Part shown: piece after piece, positions 18,585 through 29,471 of the stretch
Numbering within the stretch: the stretch's first letter is position 1
How the letters are laid out: each line of letters begins with the position of its first letter
DNA from: Blautia luti
GTDB lineage: Bacteria; Bacillota; Clostridia; Lachnospirales; Lachnospiraceae
NCBI RefSeq assembly: GCF_013304735.1
Contig: NZ_JAAITI010000001.1
Location: forward strand, 241,237-305,236
Length of the DNA: 64,000 nucleotides
Direction: 5' to 3'
Notes under the pieces: generated by a model
The model's database searches: none
Told to the model about the DNA's origin: nothing
The model's input: only the letters and a program-made list of their open reading frames with translations
Program-made: the position numbers and the translations under genes

Positions 18585-19598
18585 ATGATCAAAGAAGCAA
18601 TCATTAAACTTTCAAAAAAACAGGACCTTACATATGATGAAGCAGAAGCTGTAATGAATGAGATCATGGACGGAGCGGCAACACCGGTACAGATGGCATC
18701 CTACCTTACCGCACTTTCCATGAAAGGCGAAACCATTGATGAGATCACAGCATCCGCAGCAGGTATGCGTGCACACTGCATCAAACTTCTCCACGACATG
18801 GATGTTCTGGAAATCGTGGGAACCGGCGGTGACGGAGCAAACTCCTTCAATATTTCCACAACTTCTTCCCTTGTGATCGCGGCAGGCGGCGTTCCGGTTG
18901 CAAAACACGGAAACCGTGCAGCATCCTCCAAGAGCGGAGCCGCAGATGTTCTGGAAGCCCTTGGCGTAAAGATCACCATCCTACCGGAAAAAAGCGCTGA
19001 GATCCTGAAAAAGATCAACATCTGTTTCCTGTTCGCACAGAATTATCACATTGCAATGAAATATGTGGCACCGATCCGAAAAGAGCTGGGAATCCGTACA
19101 GTATTCAATATCCTTGGACCATTAAGCAACCCGGCAGGCGCAAACATGGAGCTGATGGGAGTCTTCGATCAGTCTCTGGTAGAGCCGCTGGCGCAGGTTA
19201 TGATGAAACTTGGTGTGAACCGTGGAATGGTTGTTTTTGGACAGGACAGTCTGGATGAGATTTCCATGAGTGCACCGACTTCCGTATGCGAGATCAAAGA
19301 CGGATGGTTCCAGTCCTACGAGATCACACCGGAGCAGTTCGGTTACACACGCTGCAGCAAAGAGGAACTTGCAGGTGGCACACCGGAAGAAAACGCAGAG
19401 ATTACAAAAGCCATTGTAAACGGAACCGAAAAAGGACCGAAGCGTCAGGCTGTATGCATGAACGCAGGTGCCGCACTTTATATTGCAGGAAAAGCAGAGA
19501 GCCTGGAAGCCGGCGTGAAGATGGCAGAAAATCTGATTGATAGCGGAGCTGCAGCAGCCAAACTTCGGGAATTTGTGGAGGAGACAAACAAAGAATGA
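18585..19598 (+). CDS. trpD: Anthranilate phosphoribosyltransferase
   Basis: Transfers phosphoribosyl from PRPP to anthranilate. The ATG at 18585 follows AGGAGGAAACCACA; an in-frame start ten codons earlier overlaps trpG and has no good RBS. 337 residues. The glycine-rich PRPP loop [13 protein letters not shown] lies near residue 80, followed by [12 protein letters not shown] near 107. Its end overlaps the trpC start (ATGA). Confidence 0.97.
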   Translation: MIKEAIIKLSKKQDLTYDEAEAVMNEIMDGAATPVQMASYLTALSMKGETIDEITASAAGMRAHCIKLLHDMDVLEIVGTGGDGANSFNISTTSSLVIAAGGVPVAKHGNRAASSKSGAADVLEALGVKITILPEKSAEILKKINICFLFAQNYHIAMKYVAPIRKELGIRTVFNILGPLSNPAGANMELMGVFDQSLVEPLAQVMMKLGVNRGMVVFGQDSLDEISMSAPTSVCEIKDGWFQSYEITPEQFGYTRCSKEELAGGTPEENAEITKAIVNGTEKGPKRQAVCMNAGAALYIAGKAESLEAGVKMAENLIDSGAAAAKLREFVEETNKE

Positions 19599-20389
19599 GT
19601 GAAAAAAACATTCTGGAAGAAATCGCAGAAAAAACAAGAGAACGTATCCAGAAGGAAAAACTTCAGCTTCCTCTGGAACAGCTAAAAACTCTGGCAGAAA
19701 AAGCACCGCAGCAGCCCTCTTTTCTGGAAGCTCTGAAAAAACCGGGCATGTCCTACATCTGCGAAGTAAAAAAAGCTTCCCCTTCCAAGGGACTGATCGC
19801 AGCAGATTTTCCATATCTGGAAATTGCGAAAGAATACGAGGCAGCAGGCGCATCCGCAATCTCCTGTCTTACAGAACCTTTTTATTTCATGGGAAGGGAT
19901 ACTTATCTTCGTGAGATCACGGAAATGGTGGATATCCCGGTTCTCCGGAAAGACTTTACGGTGGATAAGTATATGATCTATCAGGCAAAAGCATTCGGCG
20001 CATCGGCAGTGCTTCTGATCTGTGCCATCTTGGATGATCAGGAACTCCGGGAATACCGGGAGCTGGCAGAAGAGCTGGGAATGGATGCACTGGTGGAAGC
20101 TCACGACGAGGAAGAAGTGGCAAGGGCACTGAAAGCAGGAGCAAAGATCGTCGGTGTAAATAACCGGGATCTGAAAACCTTTAAAGTTGATATGAATAAC
20201 AGCATCCGTCTTCGAAACCTGGCACCGGACAATGTGGTATTTGTTTCGGAAAGTGGAATCAAAAACGCCGGAGACATCGCTATTCTGGAAAGAAACCGGG
20301 TAGGCGCGGTCCTGATCGGCGAGACACTGATGCGAAGCCTGGATAAAAAAGCAGCGCTGGAAGAGTTAAATGGTGGAGTACTGAGATGA
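19595..20389 (+). CDS. trpC: Indole-3-glycerol phosphate synthase
   Basis: Closes the indole ring from CdRP. 264-residue TIM barrel. The active-site segment [10 protein letters not shown] is near residue 52, [20 protein letters not shown] near 111, [10 protein letters not shown] near 183, and the phosphate-binding VSESGI and [10 protein letters not shown] near the end. Four-base overlaps with trpD and trpF indicate tight translational coupling. Confidence 0.97.
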   Translation: MSEKNILEEIAEKTRERIQKEKLQLPLEQLKTLAEKAPQQPSFLEALKKPGMSYICEVKKASPSKGLIAADFPYLEIAKEYEAAGASAISCLTEPFYFMGRDTYLREITEMVDIPVLRKDFTVDKYMIYQAKAFGASAVLLICAILDDQELREYRELAEELGMDALVEAHDEEEVARALKAGAKIVGVNNRDLKTFKVDMNNSIRLRNLAPDNVVFVSESGIKNAGDIAILERNRVGAVLIGETLMRSLDKKAALEELNGGVLR

Positions 20390-21024
20390 AAGAAGCATTG
20401 AAGAAAAGAACCAGGATCAAGATCTGCGGCTTGACCCGCCCGGAAGATATCCAGGCAGTTAACGAAGCGAAACCGGACTTTGCAGGATTCATTGTAGAAT
20501 TCCCGAAAAGCCGGAGAAACGTCACAGTAGATCAGCTGCGGCAGCTCAGAGAAAAACTGGATGAAAGCATTTTGCCGGTAGGCGTATTCGTCAATGCACC
20601 GGTGGAGCTTCCCGCACAGCTTTTAAATGAAGGAACCATTGCCCTGGCACAGCTTCACGGACAGGAAGACGAGGCGTATATCAGACAGCTTAAGACTATG
20701 ACGGACCAGCTTCTGATAAAAGCTTTTTCCATAAAAACAGAAGAAGATGTAAAGAGTGCGATCCGTTCGGAAGCAGATTACATTCTTCTGGATCAGGGAT
20801 CCGGGGGCACCGGAGAGACCTTTGACTGGAATCTGGTACCGGCTATAAAGCGTCCCTGGTTTCTGGCCGGAGGCCTGGGATGTGACAATCTGGAAACAGC
20901 CATAAAAATGCTGCATCCCTGGGCAGCAGACTTAAGCAGCAGTGTAGAAACCGACGGTCACAAAGACCCGGATAAAATAGCAAAAGCGGTACAGACCGTG
21001 AGGAACATAAAGGAGGATTTTTAA
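20386..21024 (+). CDS. trpF: Phosphoribosylanthranilate isomerase
   Basis: Amadori isomerisation of PRA to CdRP. 212 residues, with the catalytic Cys motif [11 protein letters not shown] near residue 11 and [15 protein letters not shown] near 132, then [10 protein letters not shown] for phosphate binding. The start overlaps trpC and the stop lies one base before the trpB ATG. Confidence 0.96.
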   Translation: MKEALKKRTRIKICGLTRPEDIQAVNEAKPDFAGFIVEFPKSRRNVTVDQLRQLREKLDESILPVGVFVNAPVELPAQLLNEGTIALAQLHGQEDEAYIRQLKTMTDQLLIKAFSIKTEEDVKSAIRSEADYILLDQGSGGTGETFDWNLVPAIKRPWFLAGGLGCDNLETAIKMLHPWAADLSSSVETDGHKDPDKIAKAVQTVRNIKEDF

Positions 21025-21025
21025 C

Positions 21026-22210
21026 ATGTCAAAAGGAAGATTCGGCATCCATGGCGGACAGTACATCCCGGAAACACTGATGAACGCCGTTCTGGAGCTT
21101 GAGGAAGCATACAATCATTACAAAAACGACCCGGAATTCAACCGCGAGCTCACAGAGCTTCTCAATGAATACGCAGGAAGACCTTCCCGTCTTTACTATG
21201 CGGCACACATGACCGAAGATCTGGGCGGAGCCAAAATCTATTTGAAACGTGAGGATCTGAACCACACAGGTGCACACAAGATCAACAACGTATTAGGTCA
21301 GGTGCTTCTGGCAAAAAAAATGGGCAAGACCCGTGTCATTGCAGAGACCGGCGCAGGTCAGCATGGCGTGGCAACTGCAACCGCAGCAGCACTGATGGGC
21401 ATGGAGTGTGAGGTTTTCATGGGAAAAGAGGATACAGAGCGCCAGGCACTGAATGTATACAAAATGCGTCTTCTCGGTGCAAAAGTCCATGCAGTTACAA
21501 GCGGAACTGCAACTTTAAAAGACGCCGTTTCCGAGACCATGCGTGAGTGGACAAACCGTATTGCAGATACCCACTATGTACTGGGATCTGTTATGGGACC
21601 ACACCCGTTCCCAACTATCGTCCGTGATTTTCAGGCAGTCATTTCCAAGGAGATCAAAGAGCAGATGCTGGAAAAAGAAGGCAGGCTTCCGGATGTTGTT
21701 CTGGCCTGTGTAGGCGGCGGCTCCAATGCCATCGGAACTTTTTATAATTTTATTGAGGACAAAGATGTCCGGCTTATCGGCTGCGAGGCAGCAGGCCGCG
21801 GTGTGAATACCGCAGAGACAGCAGCAACCATCGCAACCGGCCGTCTTGGAATTTTCCATGGCATGAAATCCTATTTCTGCCAGGATGAATACGGACAGAT
21901 CGCACCGGTATACTCCATCTCCGCAGGTCTGGATTACCCGGGGGTAGGACCGGAGCATGCACACCTTTACGATATCGGAAGAGCGGAATATGTGCCGGTA
22001 ACTGACGACGAGGCAGTAGACGCATTTGAGTATCTTTCCAGAACAGAAGGAATTATTCCTGCAATTGAAAGTGCCCATGCAGTAGCTTACGCAAAAAAGA
22101 TCGCACCAACACTTGGAAAAGACAAGATCATGGTAGTTACCATTTCAGGACGTGGAGATAAAGACTGTGCGGCAATCGCCCGCTACAGAGGGGAGGATAT
22201 TCATGAGTAG
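21026..22210 (+). CDS. trpB: Tryptophan synthase beta subunit
   Basis: PLP enzyme joining indole and serine. 394 residues, with the PLP lysine in [11 protein letters not shown] (near residue 84), [15 protein letters not shown] near 111, and the phosphate-binding [10 protein letters not shown] near 230. It is a standard TrpB1 in size and context. RBS is AAGGAGG within the end of trpF. The last eight bases overlap trpA. Confidence 0.97.
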   Translation: MSKGRFGIHGGQYIPETLMNAVLELEEAYNHYKNDPEFNRELTELLNEYAGRPSRLYYAAHMTEDLGGAKIYLKREDLNHTGAHKINNVLGQVLLAKKMGKTRVIAETGAGQHGVATATAAALMGMECEVFMGKEDTERQALNVYKMRLLGAKVHAVTSGTATLKDAVSETMREWTNRIADTHYVLGSVMGPHPFPTIVRDFQAVISKEIKEQMLEKEGRLPDVVLACVGGGSNAIGTFYNFIEDKDVRLIGCEAAGRGVNTAETAATIATGRLGIFHGMKSYFCQDEYGQIAPVYSISAGLDYPGVGPEHAHLYDIGRAEYVPVTDDEAVDAFEYLSRTEGIIPAIESAHAVAYAKKIAPTLGKDKIMVVTISGRGDKDCAAIARYRGEDIHE

Positions 22211-22973
22211 AATCACAGAAGCATTTGCAAACGGAAAGGCATTTATTCCTTTTTTAACCTGCGGAGATCCGTCACTGGAGATTACCGAGCAGCTGGTATA
22301 TGCAATGGAAGAAGCAGGCGCAGACCTGATCGAACTTGGAATTCCGTTCTCAGACCCTACCGCAGAGGGACCGGTGATCCAGGAGGCAAATGTCCGGGCA
22401 CTGTCCGGAGGCGTTACCACAGATAAAATTTTTGCAATGGTAGAAAAAATACGTAAAAAAACAACAATTCCAATGGTATTTATGACCTATGCCAACGTAG
22501 TATTTTCCTACGGAACTGAGCGCTTTATCAAAAAAGCAGCAGAAGTTGGAATGGACGGACTGATTCTTCCGGACGTTCCCTTCGAGGAAAAAGAAGAGTT
22601 CGACGTTGTCTGCAAACAGTACGGCCTGGATCTGATTTCCCTGATTGCACCGACTTCCCATGAGCGGATCGCCATGATCGCAAAAGAGGCAGAAGGGTTT
22701 GTATACTGCGTATCATCCATGGGTGTTACCGGAATGCGTACCAACATCACAACGGATATCGGAGCCATGGTAAAACTGGTAAAATCCCAGAAAGATATTC
22801 CATGTGCGGTAGGATTCGGAATTTCTACCCCGGAGCAGGCAAAAAAAATGGCCGATCAGTCTGACGGAGCCATTGTTGGTTCGGCCATAGTAAAACTCTG
22901 CGGAACATACGGCAAAGATTGTGTGCCGAAGGTAAAGGCGTATGTGAAAGAGATGAAGGATGCATTAAGATAA
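22203..22973 (+). CDS. trpA: Tryptophan synthase alpha subunit
   Basis: Releases indole from indole-3-glycerol phosphate and channels it to TrpB. The start at 22203 (MSRITEAF) overlaps the trpB stop and follows GAGGGGAGG; an upstream frame within trpB is rejected. 256 residues. Catalytic Glu lies in [19 protein letters not shown] (near residue 45) and Asp in ILPDVPFEE (near 125). It completes trpEGDCFBA and is followed by a terminator. Confidence 0.97.
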   Translation: MSRITEAFANGKAFIPFLTCGDPSLEITEQLVYAMEEAGADLIELGIPFSDPTAEGPVIQEANVRALSGGVTTDKIFAMVEKIRKKTTIPMVFMTYANVVFSYGTERFIKKAAEVGMDGLILPDVPFEEKEEFDVVCKQYGLDLISLIAPTSHERIAMIAKEAEGFVYCVSSMGVTGMRTNITTDIGAMVKLVKSQKDIPCAVGFGISTPEQAKKMADQSDGAIVGSAIVKLCGTYGKDCVPKVKAYVKEMKDALR

Positions 22974-23005
22974 GTTATCTGTTACGGACACATATATAGT
23001 TGAAG

Positions 23006-23049
23006 AAAAAATCTGTTTTACTGAGAGATCATGTAGAACAGATTTTTTT
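23006..23049 (+). terminator. Terminator of the trp operon
   Basis: AAAAATCTGTT pairs with AACAGATTTTT across a 19-base loop and is followed by further T residues. It starts about 30 bases after the trpA stop. Confidence 0.88.
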
Positions 23050-23172
23050 GTATTCAGGATTGTAGAGGAAAATTATAAGATATCTTGCTGAGTGCACAAA
23101 GAATCTTGTGAATATTTGACAATGATGGTATAATTTGCACAAGACATATCTGAAAAAAGGAGGATTTTGCGA

Positions 23173-25260
23173 ATGAAGAAGAAAAGATTAAAACAGTTTG
23201 CTTCTGTAGTGCTGACACTTACGCTTGCTGTTCAGCCTGTTATTGCCGGCGCGCAGGAGCTGGATGTTCCGGCAGAAAATTTCGACAGTGCGGAAGTTTT
23301 TGCAGATGCGAAAGAGGAAGAAACAGAACCGGCTGCTACAGAAACGGAAAACGACAGCGAAGAGGAAAATCTGGAAATTGTGGGAGAACAGCCAGATCTG
23401 GAAAATCCGGAGAGTGAAGTGGAAGAGATAGACATTACCGATGATTTTTCAGATTCGGAAACGGATGAGATGCAGCTGGAATCTTCACAGCAGATTGAAC
23501 TGGAAGAGCCGGAATTTACAACGGATGCGGCAGGAACCAGTATATCCGGGAATAACACGACAGCAGATACAGCATCGGTTATCAGTGTGAATGCAACCTA
23601 TACAGATTATATAAAAAGTTATGATGATGTTAGCTGGTATAAATTCCGGATATCGAATCCAGGATATATTTCATTTAAATTTACCCATGATTATGTGGAT
23701 TCCTCAGGAAATTACTGGGAGGCATATCTTTATGACATGGATAAATCCTGTTTAAACAGTTATGATTACCGTGGCACAGAGACATCGGTCACAGGAGGAA
23801 ACATCGGCGTTCCGGCAGGTACTTATTATATAAAAGTAAAAAAAGGCGGAAGTGGATATAAAGACGTTAATTATAACATAAAAGTAAATTATACTTCATC
23901 CAGTATCTGGGAAAAAGAGTTCAACGATACCTATTCTTCACCAAATGTTATGACTCTGGATACCAATAAAACATATTACGGAAGCATAATGAAATATTCG
24001 GATGTAGACTGGTATAAATTTAAAATATCAAGTCCGGGATATATTTCACTGAAATTTGGCCATGATTATGTGGAAGAATCGGGAAATTACTGGGAAGCAT
24101 ACTTGTATAACCCGGAAATGAACTGTCTGAATTACTATTATTATCAGGGAAATAACACTTCAGCTACCGGGGAAAATATTGGTGTTCCGGCAGGTACTTA
24201 TTATATAAAAGTGCAAAAAGGTGGAAGTGGGTATAAAGAAGTAAACTATAATGTAAAAATAAACTATACTGCATCAAGTGTCTGGGAAAAAGAGTTTAAT
24301 GATGACTACAATTCCGCAAATACAATCAGTATCAATAAAACATATTATGGAAGCATAATGAAATACTCGGATGTGGACTGGTATAAATTTAAAGTATCAA
24401 AAATAGATTCTGTTTCATTAAAATTTACTCATAAATATATGGAATCAAATGGATACTACTGGTGTGTCGATCTGTACAATTCAAGTTTTTCGAAGCTGAA
24501 GACTTATGATTTGAGAGGAACTGATTCCTCGAAAACCATGCCAAAGATCCGTCTTTCAGCAGGAACCTATTATCTGAAGGTAGCGAAAGACGGAAGTGGC
24601 TATTCTAGTGTAGATTACACAATTAAAATAAATCCGTCTCATACGCATGCTTATAAAAATGTTATTACAAAAGCAACTCCGAAAGCCAACGGAAAGATCG
24701 TAAAGACTTGTTCCTGCGGCGCCACTAACGGAACGACAGTTCTTTATGCGGCGAACAAAATTTCACTGTCTCCGTCAAGTTGTACATACAATGGAAAAGT
24801 GCGAAAACCATCTGTAGTTGTAAAGGGAAGCAATGGTGCGGCAATCAATTCCTCTTATTACACGGTAAGTTACCCATCCGGCAGAAAAAATGTCGGAAGT
24901 TATGGGATAAAAGTAACTTTTAAAGGCAGCTACTATCAGGGATCTGTTACCAAGCAGTTTGTAATTAAACCGGCTGCAACATCCATTGCAGCAATTGCAT
25001 CTGTATCAAAAGGATTTCGGGTAAGATGGAAAGAACAGTCTGTACAAACAACAGGATATCAGATTCAGTATTCAAGAAATTCCAATTTTTCCAATGGAAC
25101 AACTGTATCTGTCAAAAATAACAAGAAGACAGTAGAAACTTGTAAGCGGCTGACTGGCAGCAAAAAGTATTACGTCCGGGTCAGAACATATAAGGAACTT
25201 AATGGAAAAACATACTATTCTGCATGGTCTGCGGCTAAGACTGTTACGACTAAGAAGTAG
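23173..25260 (+). CDS. Secreted protein with three PPC-like repeats and C-terminal Fn3-like module
   Basis: 695 residues from the ATG at 23173 (RBS AGGAGG at spacing 8); a TTG two codons earlier is possible but worse placed. Signal peptide is residues 1 to about 26, then a Glu/Asp-rich region to about 115. Three repeats of about 110 residues follow, each with DVxWYKFxIS, YISxKFxHDY, YWEAYLY and PAGTYYIKVxKGGSGY, typical of bacterial pre-peptidase C-terminal (PPC-like) beta domains. Then comes an HTHAYKNVITKATPKANG...CSCGA motif common in Lachnospiraceae surface proteins, a YNGKVRKPS module and an Fn3-like domain ending YYSAWSAAKT. The last two match the C-terminus of the 2341-residue protein. 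No catalytic domain, so likely a binding or structural surface protein. Confidence 0.87.
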   Translation: MKKKRLKQFASVVLTLTLAVQPVIAGAQELDVPAENFDSAEVFADAKEEETEPAATETENDSEEENLEIVGEQPDLENPESEVEEIDITDDFSDSETDEMQLESSQQIELEEPEFTTDAAGTSISGNNTTADTASVISVNATYTDYIKSYDDVSWYKFRISNPGYISFKFTHDYVDSSGNYWEAYLYDMDKSCLNSYDYRGTETSVTGGNIGVPAGTYYIKVKKGGSGYKDVNYNIKVNYTSSSIWEKEFNDTYSSPNVMTLDTNKTYYGSIMKYSDVDWYKFKISSPGYISLKFGHDYVEESGNYWEAYLYNPEMNCLNYYYYQGNNTSATGENIGVPAGTYYIKVQKGGSGYKEVNYNVKINYTASSVWEKEFNDDYNSANTISINKTYYGSIMKYSDVDWYKFKVSKIDSVSLKFTHKYMESNGYYWCVDLYNSSFSKLKTYDLRGTDSSKTMPKIRLSAGTYYLKVAKDGSGYSSVDYTIKINPSHTHAYKNVITKATPKANGKIVKTCSCGATNGTTVLYAANKISLSPSSCTYNGKVRKPSVVVKGSNGAAINSSYYTVSYPSGRKNVGSYGIKVTFKGSYYQGSVTKQFVIKPAATSIAAIASVSKGFRVRWKEQSVQTTGYQIQYSRNSNFSNGTTVSVKNNKKTVETCKRLTGSKKYYVRVRTYKELNGKTYYSAWSAAKTVTTKK

Positions 25261-25281
25261 AAGGGAATATTATTTATAAAT

Positions 25282-25337
25282 AAAAAGAATGCTGTTCTGT
25301 CATCAAATGAATGAAATGATGTAACGGCATTCTTTTT
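25282..25337. terminator. Bidirectional terminator between convergent genes
   Basis: AAAAAGAATGC pairs with GCATTCTTTTT around a partly paired loop. T-runs lie on both sides, serving the secreted protein (+) and the XRE regulator (-). Confidence 0.8.
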
Positions 25338-25350
25338 GATTTCTCATATA

Positions 25351-26811
25351 TTATTTTGCCTCCAGTTGCCGGATCATACGGTCAATGATCGCAACAGCCT
25401 CATCCGGCGTGTAATAGACATCCGAATCCATGTCTGTCAGGAAATCCTGAAAAATCTGAAGGATAAAAGGTTCTGTAATGGCAAAGCACATATGCTCACC
25501 TGCATTTGTCTGATAGGTAAGAGAACACGTATTTCCACAAAGAGCCATTCGAAGATTTTCAGAAAGATGATTCAAAGGTTTTTTCAGGATCCGATAAGTA
25601 CCATTCTGACAACACTGAGTTATTTCATGAAGGATACGGATACGTTGTTTCACAGTCAGAGGATGGTAAAACGTGGATGGGATTTCTTCGAATAATCCAT
25701 CCTGCAGAAAGCGTGTCATACCATATTCTGTAAAGTATATGATAAATTTTTCATCTTTGATCCGTTGCATATTATCGATAAATAAAGTATCCGCCATAGA
25801 GATAACAGCATCTGCTCCGGGAATATTGTAATTAAAAATCTCTTCCAGCAGATCTCTTCGCAGAAATGGTAAAATACATGCTTCAGGTTGAATGAAAATT
25901 GATACATCGGCAGAAGCCCTTGTGTTTGCAACAAACTGGAAAAGGGACGGAAGATCATCTGCAACGATGGGAAAGGTCTGGAATACAGGCTGGCAGAGAT
26001 CCTGATGGGAGCGGAAAAGATTCCACAATGCCTGTAAAATTTCCGAATCCTGATATAAAATTCCCATCTGATAATCGGAAGAACATGTAATGGCATATTC
26101 CGAAGTCAGAATCATATAAGGCAGTGCAGAGAGATTTTTAAAATGCGAAATCTCGTTTGTATAAAAGCAATGGATACGGTAATCCAGTTTGTTCATATAG
26201 ATAGGAAAAAGATTTCTTAAATAATAAAGCTCATAAAGTTCATGGGCTTCTGTAAATTGTGCCGTACGGTTCAGACTGAAAATATGATCGATTTGCAGGG
26301 TGCCGGCAGGTTGAATGGTAGATAATAAATGGAGCAAGAAAGGATAGTCGGGCTGCAGAAAAAGAGAAATCCGGCCGTCCTTTTTTGATGCTTCGGAAAG
26401 TAAGATACGGCGAACAGAAGAATCCACTGCCTGCCTGGAATTCAGCAGAAGACAGTTTGGGGTGGTTGAAGGAGTTCCTGACATATTTTCCTGGAGAGGA
26501 GCACTATATGAAGCCGGAGTGGATTTATTGGGAAAATCGGATAAAAAACGTTCCATACTCTTTCGGATATAATAAGTATTTTCACCCATGCGTGCCATTT
26601 TCCAGGCTTCCTTAAATTTATATGTCTCAGGAGGGGTAAGCTGTATAAAACGGGCAATCTGCTCTACCAGCTCCATGGACATTGGTTCACGTTTTCCGTT
26701 AATGAATTTATAAACGGTAGAACGTTCCAGATTGCAGTAATGAGCAAGAGACATGACTTTAATATTTTTCTCATGGATATAATATTTAAATAAATCAGAA
26801 AATATAGACAT
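25351..26811 (-). CDS. Large XRE-type DNA-binding regulator
   Basis: 486 residues. Residues about 8-60 form a Cro/C1-type helix-turn-helix (MSLAHYCNLERSTVYKFINGKREP). The remaining 420 residues show no domain I recognise; they look like a soluble ligand- or partner-sensing region. Similar long XRE proteins exist in Lachnospiraceae. It is convergent with the PPC-repeat protein and has an AT-rich upstream region of 214 bases. Target unknown. Confidence 0.75.
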   Translation of the reverse strand: MSIFSDLFKYYIHEKNIKVMSLAHYCNLERSTVYKFINGKREPMSMELVEQIARFIQLTPPETYKFKEAWKMARMGENTYYIRKSMERFLSDFPNKSTPASYSAPLQENMSGTPSTTPNCLLLNSRQAVDSSVRRILLSEASKKDGRISLFLQPDYPFLLHLLSTIQPAGTLQIDHIFSLNRTAQFTEAHELYELYYLRNLFPIYMNKLDYRIHCFYTNEISHFKNLSALPYMILTSEYAITCSSDYQMGILYQDSEILQALWNLFRSHQDLCQPVFQTFPIVADDLPSLFQFVANTRASADVSIFIQPEACILPFLRRDLLEEIFNYNIPGADAVISMADTLFIDNMQRIKDEKFIIYFTEYGMTRFLQDGLFEEIPSTFYHPLTVKQRIRILHEITQCCQNGTYRILKKPLNHLSENLRMALCGNTCSLTYQTNAGEHMCFAITEPFILQIFQDFLTDMDSDVYYTPDEAVAIIDRMIRQLEAK

Positions 26812-27025
26812 ATGTAAAAACCATTTCGTAGATACTGTAGATATTTAGAGTATAACATACATGTGGAAACAAAATTAGTCTATTTTTTTGAAAAATCATC
26901 AAAATCAGACAGAAAAACTGTCCACAAACTGCGCCCCATGTTGTGATTATCATAAAAGCTTCTTAAAATTGTATAAAGAAAGAGGAAATTTTTTGAAAAA
27001 ATAAAAAAGACATTAAAGAAACAGG

Positions 27026-27766
27026 ATGGAAGGAAAATGGAAATTTTTAAGAGCACTTTTTTATGCATCAGGAAGTAATATGCCGAAAGGAATTGATAAG
27101 CATTCTGTGCCAATGATTGGAATGACATGGTTTCTGGTGGCGTTATTTATCTGTCAGATTTGCTATTTATGCGTGAAGAAAGTATCTGAGGAATATAATA
27201 TTTCAATGTGGATATTGGTAATTGCGCTGGCAATTCTGGCTGCACAGCTGAAAGAAAAGGTATGGCTTCCATTTGGAATTCAGACAGGCATGTATGGAAT
27301 GCTTTTTTACCATATCGGATACATAATGAAAAAGAAACAGATATTTGAAAAGAATATAAAAGAAATATCTCCGGAAAGCATCATACTGGGGCTGTTCGTA
27401 TGGGGAATATGTGCGAAGTGGGGCGGTGTTGCAATGCATAAAGCTGCTTATACCGGAGTTATTTCTGTGGCAGGCCCGGTATGCGGAACTTATTTTGTAG
27501 CAAAGTTTTCTCAGTTTATTAATGAAAAAAATAAAACAGCCAGTAAGTTTCTTTCCTGGTGTGGAAAGTTTTCATTATATATTTATGCGATGCATGCATT
27601 GGATCGTATAGTGCTTCCAACAATGAAAAACTTTGTTTCAGGCGTATTTACATGTCCATCAAAAAAAGCGGCACTGTTGCTTTGTACAGTCCGTGTTACG
27701 GTGGTACTTGTCAGTGCGATAGTTTTTGTAACCATAAAAACGGCATTCAATCGTAAAAAAAAGTAA
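27026..27766 (+). pseudogene. Acyltransferase family 3 membrane protein, N-terminally truncated
   Basis: 246 residues with about six membrane helices and the late motifs of acyltransferase-3 proteins (for example WFLVALFICQI near residue 34 and FSLYIYAMHALDRIVLP near residue 182). Family members are about 330-350 residues and begin with a catalytic RxxxxDxLRG and HxxxP region, which is absent. No upstream continuation is visible between 26812 and 27025, so this is probably a decayed O-acetyltransferase gene. An alternative is a short family member with a novel start. Its stop lies inside the first copy of the intergenic repeat. Confidence 0.6.
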
Positions 27767-27838
27767 AACCCGGCTGGTTCCTCTCATCTGGTAACCTATA
27801 GTCACTTCAAAAAATACCAACAGGTGGGAGGAAAAAAA
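27755..27838 (+). repeat. Intergenic direct repeat, copy A
   Basis: Begins with a poly-A tract then GTAAAACCCGGC, continues ATCTGGTAACCTATAGTCACTTCAAAAAA (in two conserved blocks), and ends in GGTGGGAGG, the ribosome site of the lipoprotein gene. Copies B (31341) and C (32172) share the same order of blocks. Confidence 0.75.
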
Positions 27839-27839
27839 T

Positions 27840-28244
27840 ATGAAGAAAACACAGATTTTTGCAGGGATTTTATGTTTGGGTATTACAGCGACACTGATGA
27901 CAGGATGTGGAAAAAGCGAGACTGTTGTTTCGGATAAGGAAGATGACTGCATAGTTGTTGAACTTCCAGATGATTATGGAGTCAGAGATATTTTTAACAT
28001 CGTATCCAGTACGGAGATTTCTGTGAGTGCGATCAGTGATCCGACGGTGGCACAGTTTTATATGATCGGAAAACTGGAAGATGGGGGTAGTGTAGTATGG
28101 AGGTCTAAGGAAGAACAGACTTTCGTGTACACGGAAAAAGAAGTGAAAGGTGTGGAAGTCAGCCATTATGGAAATGAGCTGAGAGATAAAACTCCGATAT
28201 CTCTTGAGGAATTTGATGAGATATGTGAGAGTAAAGAAGGATGA
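27840..28244 (+). CDS. Small lipoprotein of unknown function
   Basis: 134 residues. Lys-rich N-terminus, hydrophobic stretch and lipobox LMTGC (Cys at 22) predict a membrane-anchored lipoprotein. The mature part is acidic and contains VISDPTVAQFYMIGKLEDGGSV-like beta-strand sequence. No family recognised. RBS GGGAGG comes from repeat copy A. Confidence 0.75.
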   Translation: MKKTQIFAGILCLGITATLMTGCGKSETVVSDKEDDCIVVELPDDYGVRDIFNIVSSTEISVSAISDPTVAQFYMIGKLEDGGSVVWRSKEEQTFVYTEKEVKGVEVSHYGNELRDKTPISLEEFDEICESKEG

Positions 28245-28371
28245 AAAACCGTAATTATTTCGCTTAAAAAACAGAGGTGTTTTACAACAGTAACTTTTAT
28301 GAAGCTGATTACAATGATATACTTTGTATAAGATACAGTTGAAAAACTGAGAAGACAAGGAGAGTGTGGAT

Positions 28372-29385
28372 ATGAGAAGAAAAAATGCTTTTTTAAGTTG
28401 CTGTCTAACATTATGTCTGGCTGTTGGAATGACTGTTTCGGTTCCTGTTTCAGCAGCTGCGAAGACATCAACTGAAACACAGAAGAGTTATCCGAAGTAT
28501 GAGACATATTATGTAATGAATTGTAAAGAGAGCATTACATTACGCACTCAGCCGGATGTATCATCGGGTGAGCTTTGTCAGATTCCTTATGGTTCAGCAG
28601 TAAGTTATATTGAATCAGCTCAGAATGGCTTTTATAAAATTGTTTACAATGGAGCAACAGGATATGGACTTGCAGCATATTTATCAACAGATAAACCGGC
28701 AGATTCTTATTACAGCTCTTCATCACAGCCTTCTACGATCATGTATCCGACATACTATGTTGTAAATTGTAAGCAGAGCATTACATTACGGACAAGTCCA
28801 AGTACTTCTGCCAGTGAAATCTGCCAGATTCCACTGGGCTCAGCAGTAAGTTATATCGAGACAGCTCAGAATGGTTTTTATAAAATTATTTATAATGGAA
28901 GTACAGGATATGGACTGGCGTCTTATTTATCTATATATAAATCATCTGGTAATGTGACTTCCAGTTATTCATCAGCTTATCCGACATATTATGTTGTAAA
29001 CTGCAAGCAGAGCATTACGCTGAGAACAAATCCAAGTACTTCTGCCAGTGAAATCTGTCAGATTCCACTGGGATCGGCAGTGTCTTATATCAGTACAGCT
29101 TCCAATGGATTTTATTATATTTCATATAATGGAAATAATGGATACGCATTGGCAAATTATCTGTCATCTGCGGGAAACAGTTCAGCTTATGATACCTGTC
29201 GTGTAGTAAACTGTAAAGAAAGTATTACACTTCGTCCGGCTCCGGATGTAGATTCAGGCGAAATCTGCCAGATTCCACTTGGTTCGACAGTCAGCTTTGT
29301 AGCAAGTGCCGGAAATGGTTTTTATGAAATTTATTATATGGGAAATCATGGATATGCGCTTGCGGATTATTTGGATTTTCAGTAA
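28372..29385 (+). CDS. Secreted protein with four bacterial SH3 (SH3b) repeats
   Basis: 337 residues from the ATG at 28372 (RBS AAGGAGA, spacing 8); a GTG two codons upstream is less likely. Signal peptide of about 30 residues ends VSAAA. Four repeats of about 60-70 residues each carry NCKxSITLR, a Ser-rich stretch, EICQIPLGSxVSY, NGFYxI and GYxLAxYL. This is the SH3b pattern often used to bind cell-wall peptides. Spacers are Ser/Tyr rich. It lacks a catalytic domain; the nearby M14 carboxypeptidase gene could supply enzyme activity, but no direct link is shown. Confidence 0.82.
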   Translation: MRRKNAFLSCCLTLCLAVGMTVSVPVSAAAKTSTETQKSYPKYETYYVMNCKESITLRTQPDVSSGELCQIPYGSAVSYIESAQNGFYKIVYNGATGYGLAAYLSTDKPADSYYSSSSQPSTIMYPTYYVVNCKQSITLRTSPSTSASEICQIPLGSAVSYIETAQNGFYKIIYNGSTGYGLASYLSIYKSSGNVTSSYSSAYPTYYVVNCKQSITLRTNPSTSASEICQIPLGSAVSYISTASNGFYYISYNGNNGYALANYLSSAGNSSAYDTCRVVNCKESITLRPAPDVDSGEICQIPLGSTVSFVASAGNGFYEIYYMGNHGYALADYLDFQ

Positions 29386-29471
29386 GAAGATAGTTCGATG
29401 ATATGTAAGAATATAATAAATATGTTCGGGAAGGAATATTCACCGGGGAGTATAGTGAGGGAGGGATAATA

